A stretch of 64,000 nt of DNA from Bradyrhizobium sp. NAS80.1. GTDB lineage: Bacteria > Pseudomonadota > Alphaproteobacteria > Rhizobiales > Xanthobacteraceae. The stretch lies in assembly GCF_001908205.1 (NCBI RefSeq), contig NZ_LGHL01000085.1:1-64000 (forward strand). The letters are read 5' to 3'. Below are positions 39,262-49,740 of this stretch, piece after piece. The notes beneath the pieces are model-generated. The model saw only the letters and a program-made list of their open reading frames with translations, was not told the origin of the DNA and made no database searches. The position numbers and the translations under genes are program-made. Each line of letters starts with the position of its first letter. Position 1 is the first letter of the stretch.

Positions 39262-40992
39262 ATGCACGAGCTCATTCGCGACATTACTCTCTGTATCCTG
39301 TTTGCCTGGATGCTGGGCCTCTTGGCCCACTTCTCCCGGCAACCGCTGATCCTGGCCTACCTTATCGCCGGCTTCTGCATAGGTCCATTCGGCGCCGGCT
39401 GGGTCAAGTCGCAGGAATCGATCAGCGTCATCTCCGAGCTCGGCCTGATCTTCATGCTGTTCATGATCGGGCTGGAGATCGACCTGAAGAAGATCGTGCG
39501 GGCGGGAAAGGTGATTCTGTTCGCGGCAGGCGGCCAGCTCCTCGGCGGCTGCCTGCTCGGGATCCTGTTCTTCGTCGGCATCGGCCTGTCGCTCGGCGGT
39601 GGCCATTTCGATGCGCTCTATCTCTGTGTCGCCTGCGCGCTGTCGAGCACCGTCATCATCGTCAAGGTGCTTTACGAGAAGCGCGAGCTCGACACGCTGC
39701 CCGGCCGCATCACCCTCGGCGTGCTGGTGCTCCAGGATATCTTCGCCATCCTGTTCCTGGCGGTGCAGCCCAGCCTTGCCAATCTGCAGGTCAGCGTCAT
39801 CCTGCTCTCGATCGGCCGCGTCGCGGTGCTGGTCGCCGCCGCGCTGCTGGTCAGCCGCTACGTGCTGCCGCGCCTGTTCCACCAGATCGCCCGGCGGCCT
39901 GAGCTGATCCTGCTTGGCGCGCTGGCCTGGTGTTTTCTCGTTGCCGAGACCGCCGAGCGGCTGTCGCTGTCGCGCGAGATGGGGGCCCTGATCGCCGGTG
40001 TTTCGCTCTCGACCTTTCCCTATGCGCTCGACGTCACGGCCAAGGTCACCACGCTCCGCGACTTCTTCATCACGCTGTTCTTTGTCGCGCTCGGCATGAC
40101 CATTCCCGTGCCCGGCCTCTCCGTGATCGGGCTAGCCTTGATGATCGCGGCCTTCACGGTGGCAAGCCGCCTCGTCACCACCTTCACCCCGCTCTATCTG
40201 ATGAAGCAGGGCCTGCGTGCGAGCCTGTTGCCGGCGCTCAACCTCGCGCAGATCTCCGAGTTCTCGCTGGTGGTGATCCAGACCGGCGTCGCCGACCATC
40301 ACATCGCGCCAGAAACGGCGAACGCGGCCTCCTTCGCCTTCGTGGTGCTTGCCGTGCTCTCGACGTTCGTGATGACCCGCAGCGACGAGATCTCCCGCTG
40401 GGCAATCGGCCCCCTGAAGAGGATCGGCCTGCGCGACCTCGACCATGGCAACGGCCACGCCGAGGAGGGGCACGAGGGCGGTCATGGCGAGGCTCGCCGC
40501 ATCGTCATCCTCGGCTTTTTCCGTGCGGCGAGCGCGCTGCTGGCCGAGATCGAGCGGCAGACACCGGTGCTGCTGGAGCAGATCACCGTGGTCGACTTCA
40601 ACCCCAATGTGTACAAGACGCTGCTTTCGCGCGGCCTGCACGTGATCTATGGCGACATCAGCAACGTCGATACGCTGCTCCACGCAGGAATTGGGAAATC
40701 AGAGATCATCATCCTCAGCGTGCCGGATTCGCTGCTCAAGGGCGCAACCAACGAGAAGCTGGTCCGCCACGTCCGTGCGCTCAATCCGACTGCCCTGATC
40801 GTGGCCACGGCCGACCTCCTGGCCGACGTCGGCGAACTCTACGAGGCCGGCGCCAGCTACGTCACCGTGACCCGGCTCAGCGACGCCCATGAGCTGTTCA
40901 CGGCGATCGAGGCAGCCCAGGCTGGCCTTCTGGCCGACAAGCGCTCCGAGCTGGATCTACGCCTCGGTGAGCGGCGCGAAGTGCTGCCCTGA
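39262..40992 (+). CDS. CPA2-family cation:proton antiporter (Kef-like)
   Basis: A 576-residue membrane protein. The N-terminal Na+/H+-exchanger domain has about 12-13 helices (to about residue 380; FMLFMIGLEIDLKKI and CALSSTVIIVKVL are typical). It is followed by a histidine/glutamate-rich linker (HGNGHAEEGHEGGHG) and a TrkA-N-like cytosolic domain from about 414. In that domain the dinucleotide motif reads IVILGFFRAAS instead of GxGxxG, so NAD binding may be lost. ATG 39262 gives MHELIRDITLC. Probably exports K+ or Na+ in exchange for protons. Confidence 0.88.
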   Translation: MHELIRDITLCILFAWMLGLLAHFSRQPLILAYLIAGFCIGPFGAGWVKSQESISVISELGLIFMLFMIGLEIDLKKIVRAGKVILFAAGGQLLGGCLLGILFFVGIGLSLGGGHFDALYLCVACALSSTVIIVKVLYEKRELDTLPGRITLGVLVLQDIFAILFLAVQPSLANLQVSVILLSIGRVAVLVAAALLVSRYVLPRLFHQIARRPELILLGALAWCFLVAETAERLSLSREMGALIAGVSLSTFPYALDVTAKVTTLRDFFITLFFVALGMTIPVPGLSVIGLALMIAAFTVASRLVTTFTPLYLMKQGLRASLLPALNLAQISEFSLVVIQTGVADHHIAPETANAASFAFVVLAVLSTFVMTRSDEISRWAIGPLKRIGLRDLDHGNGHAEEGHEGGHGEARRIVILGFFRAASALLAEIERQTPVLLEQITVVDFNPNVYKTLLSRGLHVIYGDISNVDTLLHAGIGKSEIIILSVPDSLLKGATNEKLVRHVRALNPTALIVATADLLADVGELYEAGASYVTVTRLSDAHELFTAIEAAQAGLLADKRSELDLRLGERREVLP

Positions 40993-41167
40993 CGGCGCCC
41001 GGCCGCCTTCTTGCCGAGCCCGTCCCTGCCTATATCCCTGGTATGCCCGGTGCAAGCCTGCCCCCTTAACAGGCCTGCCGTCCGGCATAAGTGGTTGCGC
41101 TGGGGAGACTAGCGCCCCGGCCCAAGTCCGGCTAAGCCTCCGGCTCATAACCGATAGAGATTGGGAA

Positions 41168-42244
41168 ATGCCCGATAGCGTTCAGGAAGTCTTGCAGGCC
41201 TTCGCCCGGGGTGAGCTCGTGGTCGTCACCGACGACGAGGACCGCGAGGGAGAGGGCGATCTGATCGTCGCCGCCTCGCTCTGCACCGCGGAGAAAATGG
41301 CCTTCATCATCCGCCACACCTCCGGCATCGTCTGCGCGCCGGTGACGACAGAGGACGCGCGCCGCCTGCGGCTCGATCCGATGGTCGCGCACAACGATTC
41401 CGCGCACACCACCGCGTTCACGGTCTCGATTGATTACAAGCCCGATGGCGGCACCGGCATTTCCGCGGAGGAGCGCGCCTCGTGCTGCCGCGCGCTGTCC
41501 AACCCCAATGTCGGCGCCAACGACTTCGCCCGGCCCGGTCACATCTTCCCGCTGATCGCCAAGGATGGCGGCGTGCTTCTGCGCTCCGGCCATACCGAGG
41601 CCGCCGTCGACCTCTGCAAGCTCTCAGGCCTGCCGCCAGTCGGCGTCATCAGCGAATTGATGAACGACGACGGCAGCGTGATGAAGGGCGAGCAGGTCGC
41701 CCGCTTCGCTGCCCAGCACAAGCTGAAGCATGTCACTATCGCGGACATGATCGCCTATCGCCAGGCGCGCGAAAAACTGATCGAGCGGGTCTCGACCTTC
41801 ACGACCGAAAGCCCGATCGGGCCGCTTCAGGGCTATGCCTACCGCTCGCCGTTCGATTCCATCGCCCACGTCGCCTTCGTCTATAACGGCGTCGGCGATG
41901 GCAAGAACGTGCTGACGCGCTTCCACAAGCCGAACATCGTCAAGGACACCTTTACCGGCCACAAGCGCATGGCGGTCGTGCTCGAGCACTTCAAGAAGTC
42001 CGGCCGCGGTGTGCTGGTTTATCTGCGTGACGGCGCGGCCGGCGTTCCCGTGTCGCCGCTGCCGGATGAGACAGCGACCGAGGCCGACCGCAACCGTCAG
42101 TGGCGCGAGGTCGGCGTCGGTGCGCAGATTTTGCGCGATCTCGGCGTCACCTCGATCCGCCATCTCACCTCGTCGGTGCACGACTACAAGGGCCTGTCGG
42201 GCTTCGGCATCGAGATCGTCGCCAACGAGCAGCTTGAGAGCTAG
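41168..42244 (+). CDS. ribB: 3,4-dihydroxy-2-butanone 4-phosphate synthase with degenerate GTP cyclohydrolase II domain
   Basis: A 358-residue RibBA-like protein. The N-terminal DHBP synthase domain (1-205) is intact: VVTDDEDREGEGDLIVAAS, RPGHIFPLIA and SGHTEAAVDLCKLSGL. It makes the four-carbon unit of riboflavin from ribulose 5-phosphate. The C-terminal GTP cyclohydrolase II domain lacks the zinc cysteines (VLTRFHKPNIVKDTF where HSECLTGDVFGSLRCDC is expected) and the catalytic tyrosine (REVGVGAQIL instead of DYGIGAQIL). So only DHBP synthase activity is expected, as in alphaproteobacterial RibBX proteins. Confidence 0.9.
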   Translation: MPDSVQEVLQAFARGELVVVTDDEDREGEGDLIVAASLCTAEKMAFIIRHTSGIVCAPVTTEDARRLRLDPMVAHNDSAHTTAFTVSIDYKPDGGTGISAEERASCCRALSNPNVGANDFARPGHIFPLIAKDGGVLLRSGHTEAAVDLCKLSGLPPVGVISELMNDDGSVMKGEQVARFAAQHKLKHVTIADMIAYRQAREKLIERVSTFTTESPIGPLQGYAYRSPFDSIAHVAFVYNGVGDGKNVLTRFHKPNIVKDTFTGHKRMAVVLEHFKKSGRGVLVYLRDGAAGVPVSPLPDETATEADRNRQWREVGVGAQILRDLGVTSIRHLTSSVHDYKGLSGFGIEIVANEQLES

Positions 42245-42383
42245 CGCTGTCATCTCGGGGGCGCGATGCGCATCCCCGGGATTCACGCAGACCCGTACAT
42301 CTGCAACGCAATTGCACTTGTTGCCCCGGCGCTTTAATTTGTCGGGCAATTTTTAGACGGAACCAGACGCGAAAGGACGTTTC

Positions 42384-43598
<1,215 letters not shown>

Positions 43599-43640
43599 TC
43601 AAGCGCCTGTCGACGTGAAGCACCGTCGGCTCTCCAATTG

Positions 43641-43723
43641 CGTCATGGCCGGGCTTGTCCCGGCCATCCACGTCTTGGCCCGTAACTGGAACGTGGATGC
43701 CCGGCACAAGGCCGGGCATGACG
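43641..43723. repeat. Palindromic intergenic repeat (cgtcatggccggg type)
   Basis: The left arm cgtcatggccgggctt, then gccatccacgt, is mirrored by acgtggatgcccgg and aaggccgggcatgacg ending at 43723. This long imperfect hairpin is one of the most common dispersed repeats in Bradyrhizobium-type genomes. It lies between gcdH and the MBL hydrolase gene and creates a false extension of the latter's frame. Confidence 0.8.
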
Positions 43724-43747
43724 AAGTCAGGAAGGTATGAGCAAGCC

Positions 43748-44671
43748 ATGTCCGACAACGACGACGTCCCGTTCAACCGCACCTTTCCGCTGCAGCCCGG
43801 CGTCGTCGAGGAAGTGCGCCCCGGCGTGCGGCGTGTGCTCTGTAACAATCCAAGCCCGTTCACTTTCACCGGCACGGTCAGCTACATCGTCGGCAAGGGC
43901 AACGTCGCGATTATAGATCCCGGCCCGGACGACGAAGCGCATGCGGCGGCGCTGCTCGACGCGGTGCGCGGCGAGACGGTGAGCCATATCTTCGTGACCC
44001 ACACCCACCGCGATCATTCGCCGAACACCGCGCGGATCAAGCAGGCGACCGGCGCGCCGGTCTATGCCGAAGGCCCGCACCGCGCTTCGCGCCCGCGCTT
44101 CGAGAGCGAGAAGCACAATCCGGAATCCGGCGCCGACCGCGATTTCGCGCCCGATGTCAGGATCGCCCACGGCGACGTCGTCGAAGGAGCGGGCTGGCGG
44201 CTCGAGGCCGTGGCGACGCCGGGGCACACCGCCAACCATCTCGCGTTTGCCTGGCGGGAGCGAAAATTCAATTTCGTCGGGGACCACGTGATGGGTTGGT
44301 CGACGTCGATCGTGGCGCCGCCCGACGGCTCGATGATCGACTACATGGAGTCGCTGGATCGCCTCGCCGCGCGCGAGGAGGATCTCTATTTCTCCGGCCA
44401 CGGCCCTGAAATCCCGGACGGCCAGCGCTTCGTGCGCTTCCTGATCCGCCACCGCAAGGCGCGCGAGGCCTCGATTCTGCATCGTCTGGCCAAGGGCGAG
44501 GCCGACATCCCGACCATGGTGCGTGCGATCTATATCGGCATCGATCCACGCCTGACGACGGCCGCCGGCTATTCCGTGCTGGCGCATCTGGAGGATCTGG
44601 TCGCCCGCGGCGTCGTGGCGACAGAGGGCGATCCCGTGGTCACGGGGACGTACCGAATGGCGAACGGCTAG
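43748..44671 (+). CDS. MBL-fold metallo-hydrolase (LACTB2-like)
   Basis: A 307-residue metallo-beta-lactamase-fold hydrolase. Zinc ligands are in THTHRDHSPNT, the central VATPGHTANHLAF, GDHVMGWSTSIVAPPDGSM and SGHGPEI. A C-terminal winged-helix-like tail (YSVLAHLEDLVARGVV) is typical of LACTB2/YcbL-like ribonuclease or thioesterase relatives. ATG 43748 is preferred; the longer frame reads through the palindromic repeat. Substrate not known. Confidence 0.88.
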   Translation: MSDNDDVPFNRTFPLQPGVVEEVRPGVRRVLCNNPSPFTFTGTVSYIVGKGNVAIIDPGPDDEAHAAALLDAVRGETVSHIFVTHTHRDHSPNTARIKQATGAPVYAEGPHRASRPRFESEKHNPESGADRDFAPDVRIAHGDVVEGAGWRLEAVATPGHTANHLAFAWRERKFNFVGDHVMGWSTSIVAPPDGSMIDYMESLDRLAAREEDLYFSGHGPEIPDGQRFVRFLIRHRKAREASILHRLAKGEADIPTMVRAIYIGIDPRLTTAAGYSVLAHLEDLVARGVVATEGDPVVTGTYRMANG

Positions 44672-44674
44672 CCT

Positions 44675-44725
44675 CTCGTCATTCCGGGGCGATGCGGAGC
44701 ATCGAGCCCGGAATCCATCGGGCCG
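44675..44725. repeat. Palindromic intergenic repeat (cattccggggc type)
   Basis: The sequence ctcgtcattccggggcgatg is partly mirrored by catcgagcccggaatc. Same family as the element at 45777-45854 and the one at 63937-63968. Dispersed repeat, no coding. Confidence 0.65.
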
Positions 44726-44809
44726 CAGCGTTCGTTGATGAATGAATTCTCAGAGGCGCAATTGCGCATCATAGCGCGCGCTGTTGTGCACCCCGGAAGG
44801 ACAGCGGGA

Positions 44810-45664
44810 CTATTTCTTCACCGTCTTCGCCGGTGCCTTCGGTGGTGTCACCGGCGTTTTCTTCACCGGCTTCAGCGCGTCGGCATCGGCAGCGGTATTG
44901 AGATCGTCGATGAACTTGGTGACGCGCGCGGCGTTGCTGCCGAGGTCGCTCTCGAAATAGCGCGAGGCGGAGCGGATATCGACGCGGGAATCGTCGCCGT
45001 CGGGAACGACTCGTATCGAGACGTCCTCGCGGAAGCCCATGATCGGCGTGCGCGCCACCGCCTCGATGCGGCCGATGCGGCGCGGCGGCTGCGGTGCGCG
45101 CTCGTCGATGACGAGCCATTTCCGCTTGTTGACGAGCTGGAGCGCGACCGCATAGGCGCGCTCCGCGGGGATCTCGAGCTCGATCGGCTCGATCTCAGGA
45201 TAAAACTGACGCTGCTGCTCGGCCGAATAGAGGCCGGCATAAACAGCTGTATTGGTACCCTCGCCGGTGCGCAGACGCGCCAGCGCATCGAACCGCGGCG
45301 GATCGATCGGATCGGTCGTGACGTCGTGGATCGCCGGCAGCTTGCGGTATTGCAGGGCGAGATAGGCGGGGTAGGCGAGGATCGCTGCGTTGATCAGGAA
45401 GGCGAGCAGGATGCGCCCCATCCCGCGCGAGCCGTTCTGCCAGATCGCGGCAAAGCCGGCGAGCCCGAACAGGAACGAGAGCCCGGCGATCGCGAGCCCG
45501 CCGAAGAAGGTCGCGAGCGCCGGCTTCATCTCGAGGAAGCCGAAGCGGACGATGAGGATCGACACCAGCACCGCCACCACCGCGAACACAGCCAGATTGC
45601 GCGCCCAGCTCGCGAGGCTGGACACGGGCTCCGACTGATAGGGAGCAGAAAACCTGCGGGCCAT
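44810..45664 (-). CDS. DUF1499 membrane-associated protein
   Basis: A 284-residue protein with three N-terminal hydrophobic helices (about residues 18-42, 48-68 and 80-100) and a C-terminal DUF1499 domain: TTDPIDPPRFDAL, ERAYAVALQLVNKRKWLVIDE, EAVARTPIMGFREDVSIRVV and VDIRSASRYFESDLGSNAARV. The tail is rich in lysine, proline and threonine. ATG 45664 starts MARRFSAPY; the longer frame reads into the repeat. Family of unknown function. Confidence 0.82.
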   Translation of the reverse strand: MARRFSAPYQSEPVSSLASWARNLAVFAVVAVLVSILIVRFGFLEMKPALATFFGGLAIAGLSFLFGLAGFAAIWQNGSRGMGRILLAFLINAAILAYPAYLALQYRKLPAIHDVTTDPIDPPRFDALARLRTGEGTNTAVYAGLYSAEQQRQFYPEIEPIELEIPAERAYAVALQLVNKRKWLVIDERAPQPPRRIGRIEAVARTPIMGFREDVSIRVVPDGDDSRVDIRSASRYFESDLGSNAARVTKFIDDLNTAADADALKPVKKTPVTPPKAPAKTVKK

Positions 45665-45776
45665 CGGGTGAGCTCTGCCGGGGTCTTGGGGCGGTGCCGG
45701 CCGATTTGGCGCGACGATGGGTCGTTGAGACCACGCCCCGGCGGCAAATTCAAGGGAGACCGGACCGTTCCTGTCC

Positions 45777-45854
45777 GTCATTCCGGGGCGCCCGAAGGGC
45801 GAACCCGGAATCCTGGGATTCCGGGTCTGTCCGTGCGGACCGTCCCGGAATGAC
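45777..45854. repeat. Palindromic intergenic repeat (cattccggggc type)
   Basis: The left end gtcattccggggcgcc is mirrored by cgtcccggaatgac, with inner paired blocks (gggcgaacccggaat and attccgggtc). Lies between the divergent promoter of the DUF1499 gene and the end of the acyl-CoA ligase gene. Dispersed repeat. Confidence 0.75.
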
Positions 45855-45871
45855 AGTGTGGGCTTGGCCCG

Positions 45872-47500
45872 CTACGCCGCAGCGTTCGGGAAGCGGTAAT
45901 CCTTGAACTGGTCGCGCAGCGCCGTCTTCAGGATCTTGCCGGTCGCCGTATGCGGGATGCCCTCGACGAAAGCGACGTCGTCAGGCATCCACCATTTGGC
46001 GATCTTGCCGTCCATGTATTGCAGGATGTCCTCGCGGCTCGCCTGCTGGCCCTGCTTGAGCTGCACGATCAAAAGCGGCCGCTCGTCCCATTTGGGGTGG
46101 AACACGCCAATCACGGCGGCTTCCGCCACGGCTGGATGGCCGACCGCGAGGTTTTCGAGGTCGATCGAGGAGATCCACTCGCCGCCGGACTTGATCACGT
46201 CCTTGGAGCGGTCCGTGATCCGCATGTAGCCGTCCTCGTCGATGGTCGAGACGTCGCCGGTGTCGAAGAAGCCGTCCTCGTCGAGGATGTTGGTGTCGAT
46301 ACGGTAATAGGCCCTGGCGACGGCGGGGCCGGAGACCTTGAGGCGGCCGAAGGTCTTGCCGTCCCAGGGCAGCTCCTTGCCGGCATCGTCGGTGATCTTC
46401 ATCTGCACGGCGAAGGGCGCATAACCCTGCATCTGCAGCACGTCGAGCCGCGCATCGCCGGTCGCATTCTGGAACGGCGGCTTCAGCGCCGCGACACTGC
46501 CGATCGGGCTCATCTCGGTCATGCCCCAGGCGTGGCGGACGTTCGAGCCCATATCGAGGAAGGCCTGGATCATCGAGCGCGGCATCGCCGAGCCGCCGCA
46601 GATCACCATCTTCAGGTCCGGCAGTTTCAGATTATTGGCGGCCATGTGCTGGAGCAGCATCAGCCACACCGTGGGCACGCCCGCGGTGTGGGTCACCTTC
46701 TCGGTCGAGAGCAGTTCGTAGACCGAGGCGCCGTCGAGCTTGGCGCCGGGCATGACCAGCTTGGTGCCCTGCGATGGCGCGGAGAAGGCAATGCCCCAGC
46801 TATTGGCATGGAACAGCGGAACCACCGGCAGCATCGTCTCGGACGCGCTGGTGCCGAGCGCGTCGACATTGTTCGCCATCAGCGCGTGCAGCACGTTGGA
46901 GCGATGCGAATACAGCACGCCCTTCGGATCGCCCGTGGTGCCGGAGGTGTAGCACATCGCGGCAGCCGTGTTCTCGTCAAAGTCCTTCCATTTGAATTTG
47001 CCGTCGGCCTCCGCGATCCAGTTCTCGTAGGCGACCGCATTCTTCAGCGTGGTCTGCGGCATGTGCGCCTTGTCAGTGAGCACGACGTAGCGTTCCACGC
47101 TTCCCAGCTTGTCGGCGATCTTCTCCAAGACCGGAACGAAGGTGATGTCGGTCATCACGATGCGGTCCTGCGCATGGTTGATGATCCAGGCGATCTGCTC
47201 GGGGAAAAGCCGGGGATTGACGGTATGGCAGATGGCGCCGATCCCCATGATGCCGTACCAGACTTCGAGGTGGCGCCAGGTGTTCCAGGCGATTGTGGCG
47301 ACGCGGTCGCCGAACTTGATGCCGTCGCGCTCCAGCACCTGCGAGACCTTGAGCGCGCGCTTGTGGATTTCGGCGTAAGTGGTGCGATGGATCGGTCCCT
47401 CGACCGATCGCGTGACAACCTCCTGCTTGCCATGAATCTTCGCGGCGTGTTCGATGATCCGGTGGCAGAGCAGGGGCCAGTCTTGCATCAAACCAAGCAT
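45872..47500 (-). CDS. AMP-forming acyl-CoA ligase
   Basis: A 542-residue ANL-superfamily ligase. P-loop AMCYTSGTTGDPKGVLYSH, the substrate region VPLFHANSWGIAF, A5 motif AWGMTEMSP, and the C-terminal hinge YMRITDRSKDVIKSGGEWISS with catalytic lysine region GKILKTALRDQF. It activates a carboxylic acid to its CoA thioester. Close family members are annotated either as medium/long-chain fatty-acid ligases or as 3-(methylthio)propionyl-CoA ligase (DmdB), and the sequence alone does not decide. ATG 47500 (MLGLMQDWPLL). Confidence 0.88.
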   Translation of the reverse strand: MLGLMQDWPLLCHRIIEHAAKIHGKQEVVTRSVEGPIHRTTYAEIHKRALKVSQVLERDGIKFGDRVATIAWNTWRHLEVWYGIMGIGAICHTVNPRLFPEQIAWIINHAQDRIVMTDITFVPVLEKIADKLGSVERYVVLTDKAHMPQTTLKNAVAYENWIAEADGKFKWKDFDENTAAAMCYTSGTTGDPKGVLYSHRSNVLHALMANNVDALGTSASETMLPVVPLFHANSWGIAFSAPSQGTKLVMPGAKLDGASVYELLSTEKVTHTAGVPTVWLMLLQHMAANNLKLPDLKMVICGGSAMPRSMIQAFLDMGSNVRHAWGMTEMSPIGSVAALKPPFQNATGDARLDVLQMQGYAPFAVQMKITDDAGKELPWDGKTFGRLKVSGPAVARAYYRIDTNILDEDGFFDTGDVSTIDEDGYMRITDRSKDVIKSGGEWISSIDLENLAVGHPAVAEAAVIGVFHPKWDERPLLIVQLKQGQQASREDILQYMDGKIAKWWMPDDVAFVEGIPHTATGKILKTALRDQFKDYRFPNAAA

Positions 47501-47565
47501 TCAGACGTTCCTCCAAGAAGCCGCTGTGGGCGTTGTTGCTCTCGGCGCAAGGCCAAAGAATTATC

Positions 47566-48697
47566 ATGAGTTTTAGCCTGCCGGACTTTCGCCGCAAATG
47601 GTCTTATCGCGGCAATATGTCCGCCGGTGCGGCAATGGTTACCGTTGCGCTCGGGCTCTCACTTGTGCTCGCCGAGCGGGCGGAGGCGAGAAAATATGCT
47701 CCGCCGCTGGATATTTTCGGGATTGGTACGCCACGGCCGCGCGCGGCGGTTTATTCGGTCAAGGCCGCCTTACCCAAGACCCCCTTACCCAAAGTCCCCA
47801 TACCGAAACCACGCCCCGAGGAGGCCCCCAAAGCATCTGTCGAGCTCGCGCCGGAGGCCGGCGGCAAGCCATCCCCCGACAAGCCTTCGCCGGACAAGCC
47901 TGGCGCCGGAAAGCCGGCTGAGGCTGCACCGCCGCCCGAGAAACAGGCCTCGGCCTGCCGGCTCGCGTTGACCGACGATATCGCAATCGCGCCCTCGATC
48001 CCCGATATCCGCGGCTCCGGTGGCTGCGGTGGCGAGGATCTGGTGCGGCTCGAAGCCATCGTGTTGCCGGACAAGCGCAAGGTGGCGGTCAAGCCGGCGG
48101 CGATCCTTCGCTGCACCATGGCGTCCGCCATCGCGGACTGGGTGCGCAAGGACATGGTGCCGCTGGCCGCGCGCCTCGGCTCGACCATCAGCGATCTCGA
48201 CAATTTCGATTCCTTCGAGTGCCGCGGTCGCAACCGCATTGTTGGCGCCTTGCTGTCCGAGCACGGCAAGGCCAACGCCATCGACATCCGGGCCATCAAG
48301 CTCGCCAACGGGCAGTCGATCGGCCTGACCGACCGCACCATGTCCCGCGACGTGCGCGAGCGGGTGCTGCATTCGGTCTGCTCGCGCTTCTCCACCGTGC
48401 TCGGTCCCGGCTCGGACTGGAATCACGAGGACCATATCCATCTCGATCTGGCGCAGCGGCGCAACGACTACCGGATCTGCCAGTGGAACGTCTGGGATCC
48501 TCTGCCGCAAGTCGCCCCGCTTCTGCCCGTGGAACGGCCCGAGGAGGCGCCACCTCGCGAGGTCGCGGCCAAGCCTGAAGCAAAGGATGGAGTCGATGAC
48601 GAGGCGGCGGAGAAATCCTCTGCGCCCGCGGACAAGTCGGCGGTCGACGGCAACAAAGCACAGCCACGCAAGCCGGCAACAAAAAAAGCGCCGGTGA
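47566..48697 (+). CDS. Extensin-like family protein with lost stop (frame disturbed at A7 tract)
   Basis: An exported protein: signal region (about residues 16-45), a proline/lysine-rich linker (KTPLPKVPIPKPRP), and an extensin-like C-terminal domain (about 130-310) with CRLALTDDIAI, RCTMASAIADWV, NFDSFECRGRN, AIDIRAIKLANG and the metal-site-like NHEDHIHLDLAQRRNDYRICQW. The tail ends KPATKKAP where the frame crosses seven A bases (48681-48687). With six A it would read KPATKKRR and stop at 48695-48697. As written the frame stays open to 49449, antisense through the whole L,D-transpeptidase gene. I give the likely natural end. Confidence 0.75.
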
Positions 48698-48710
48698 AAC
48701 CGGCGCTTTT
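48684..48710. terminator. Bidirectional terminator between extensin-like and L,D-transpeptidase genes
   Basis: The arms aaaagcgccgg (48684-48694) and ccggcgctttt (48700-48710) pair perfectly over 11 bases with a five-base loop. They end in A-run and T-run on either side, so the element works on both strands. The convergent genes end on both sides of it. Confidence 0.88.
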
Positions 48711-48732
48711 CCAAAGCCGCAGGCAAGATCGC

Positions 48733-49413
48733 TTAGTAAGAAGTACCGGAACCGCCGCCCTGGAGCGCGAGGCGCGAATTGTAGGGCGAGTCGCCATGCT
48801 TCGGCTCGAGCACCACGACGATGGTACCGACCTTGACGCGGTTATAGAGGTCGATTGCGTCCTCGTTGGTCAGGCGGATGCAGCCCGACGAGATCGAGGC
48901 GCCGATATATTCCGGCTGGTTGGTGCCGTGGATGCGGAACAGCGTGTCCTTGCCACCGGAGTAGAGATACATCGCGCGGGAGCCCATCGGATTGTCCGGA
49001 CCGGGCGCGACATAGGTCGGCACACCCAGGCGCGAGATCTCGCCCGGGGTCGGATGCCAGGCCGGCCATTCGGTCATGCTGCCGACCTTGGCGATGCCGG
49101 ACCATGCCATGGCTTCTTCGCCGACGGTGATGCCGTAGCGGATCGCCTTGCCGCCATCCAGCACGTAGTAGAGATAGTGGTTGTCGGAATCGACCACGAT
49201 CGAGCCCGGCGATTCCTTGCGGTGGTACTCGACGATGGCGCGGCGGAACGGTTCCGCAACCGGGGTATTCTCATACCGTACCTTGGCGAGGAGTTCCTTG
49301 TCCTTCTGCTTGAAGGCCTTGGTGTCGGTCGCCTCAAAATGTGTGGCCTGCATGCAGCCCGACAGCATCAGGCCAGCGGCCAAAATACCCAGCGTAACTT
49401 TCAGCGACGACAT
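48733..49413 (-). CDS. L,D-transpeptidase (YkuD domain) lipoprotein
   Basis: A 226-residue YkuD-family enzyme that forms 3-3 cross-links or anchors proteins in peptidoglycan. It has a lipoprotein signal with lipobox LMLSGC (Cys20). The catalytic motif IHGTNQPEYIGASISSGCIRL gives H162 and C178, with the conserved S-x-G-C-I-R. ATG 49413 follows a normal spacer. The extensin-like reading frame runs antisense over it only because of the A7 disturbance. Confidence 0.93.
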   Translation of the reverse strand: MSSLKVTLGILAAGLMLSGCMQATHFEATDTKAFKQKDKELLAKVRYENTPVAEPFRRAIVEYHRKESPGSIVVDSDNHYLYYVLDGGKAIRYGITVGEEAMAWSGIAKVGSMTEWPAWHPTPGEISRLGVPTYVAPGPDNPMGSRAMYLYSGGKDTLFRIHGTNQPEYIGASISSGCIRLTNEDAIDLYNRVKVGTIVVVLEPKHGDSPYNSRLALQGGGSGTSY

Positions 49414-49740
49414 GATTTGGTTCCAATCGACAACAACAAGCGTTCGTAGGGCCGAGCCAGGCCCAAAAACCACGACTCCGTGGAGGTTATTATCGTGGAA
49501 ATCTGCCACAATTCCAGCGTTTCGGACCTTTTCCCGCGCTGCGAGACCCAAGCTGTGGCTTTTTTGCCGCAAGTTTTGCGGCCTTGGGCTGATTCTGGGG
49601 CAAAGGATGCCGAACTGTCGATTCCATGCCACGGTACCGCCACAAATGCACGCGCGCCGTTAATGAGCTTGTCATCGTGAACTTGTCAGAATCGCGCTAA
49701 GGGCTGTCATTCTGCCGCAGGCCCCCTCCTGGAGTTGTGC

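Noticed and set aside
40993..41167. FMN riboswitch in the ribB leader
   Set aside because: The conserved FMN-element blocks (AGGGNCGGGGUG, GCCGACGGU and AGUCCGGAUGNGAGA) are not present in order. Only short GC-rich dyads are seen.
48698..49449. A real fusion of the extensin-like protein with a 250-residue C-terminal domain
   Set aside because: The additional sequence is exactly antisense to a conserved L,D-transpeptidase gene and crosses a terminator hairpin. A single A removed at 48681-48687 gives a natural end.
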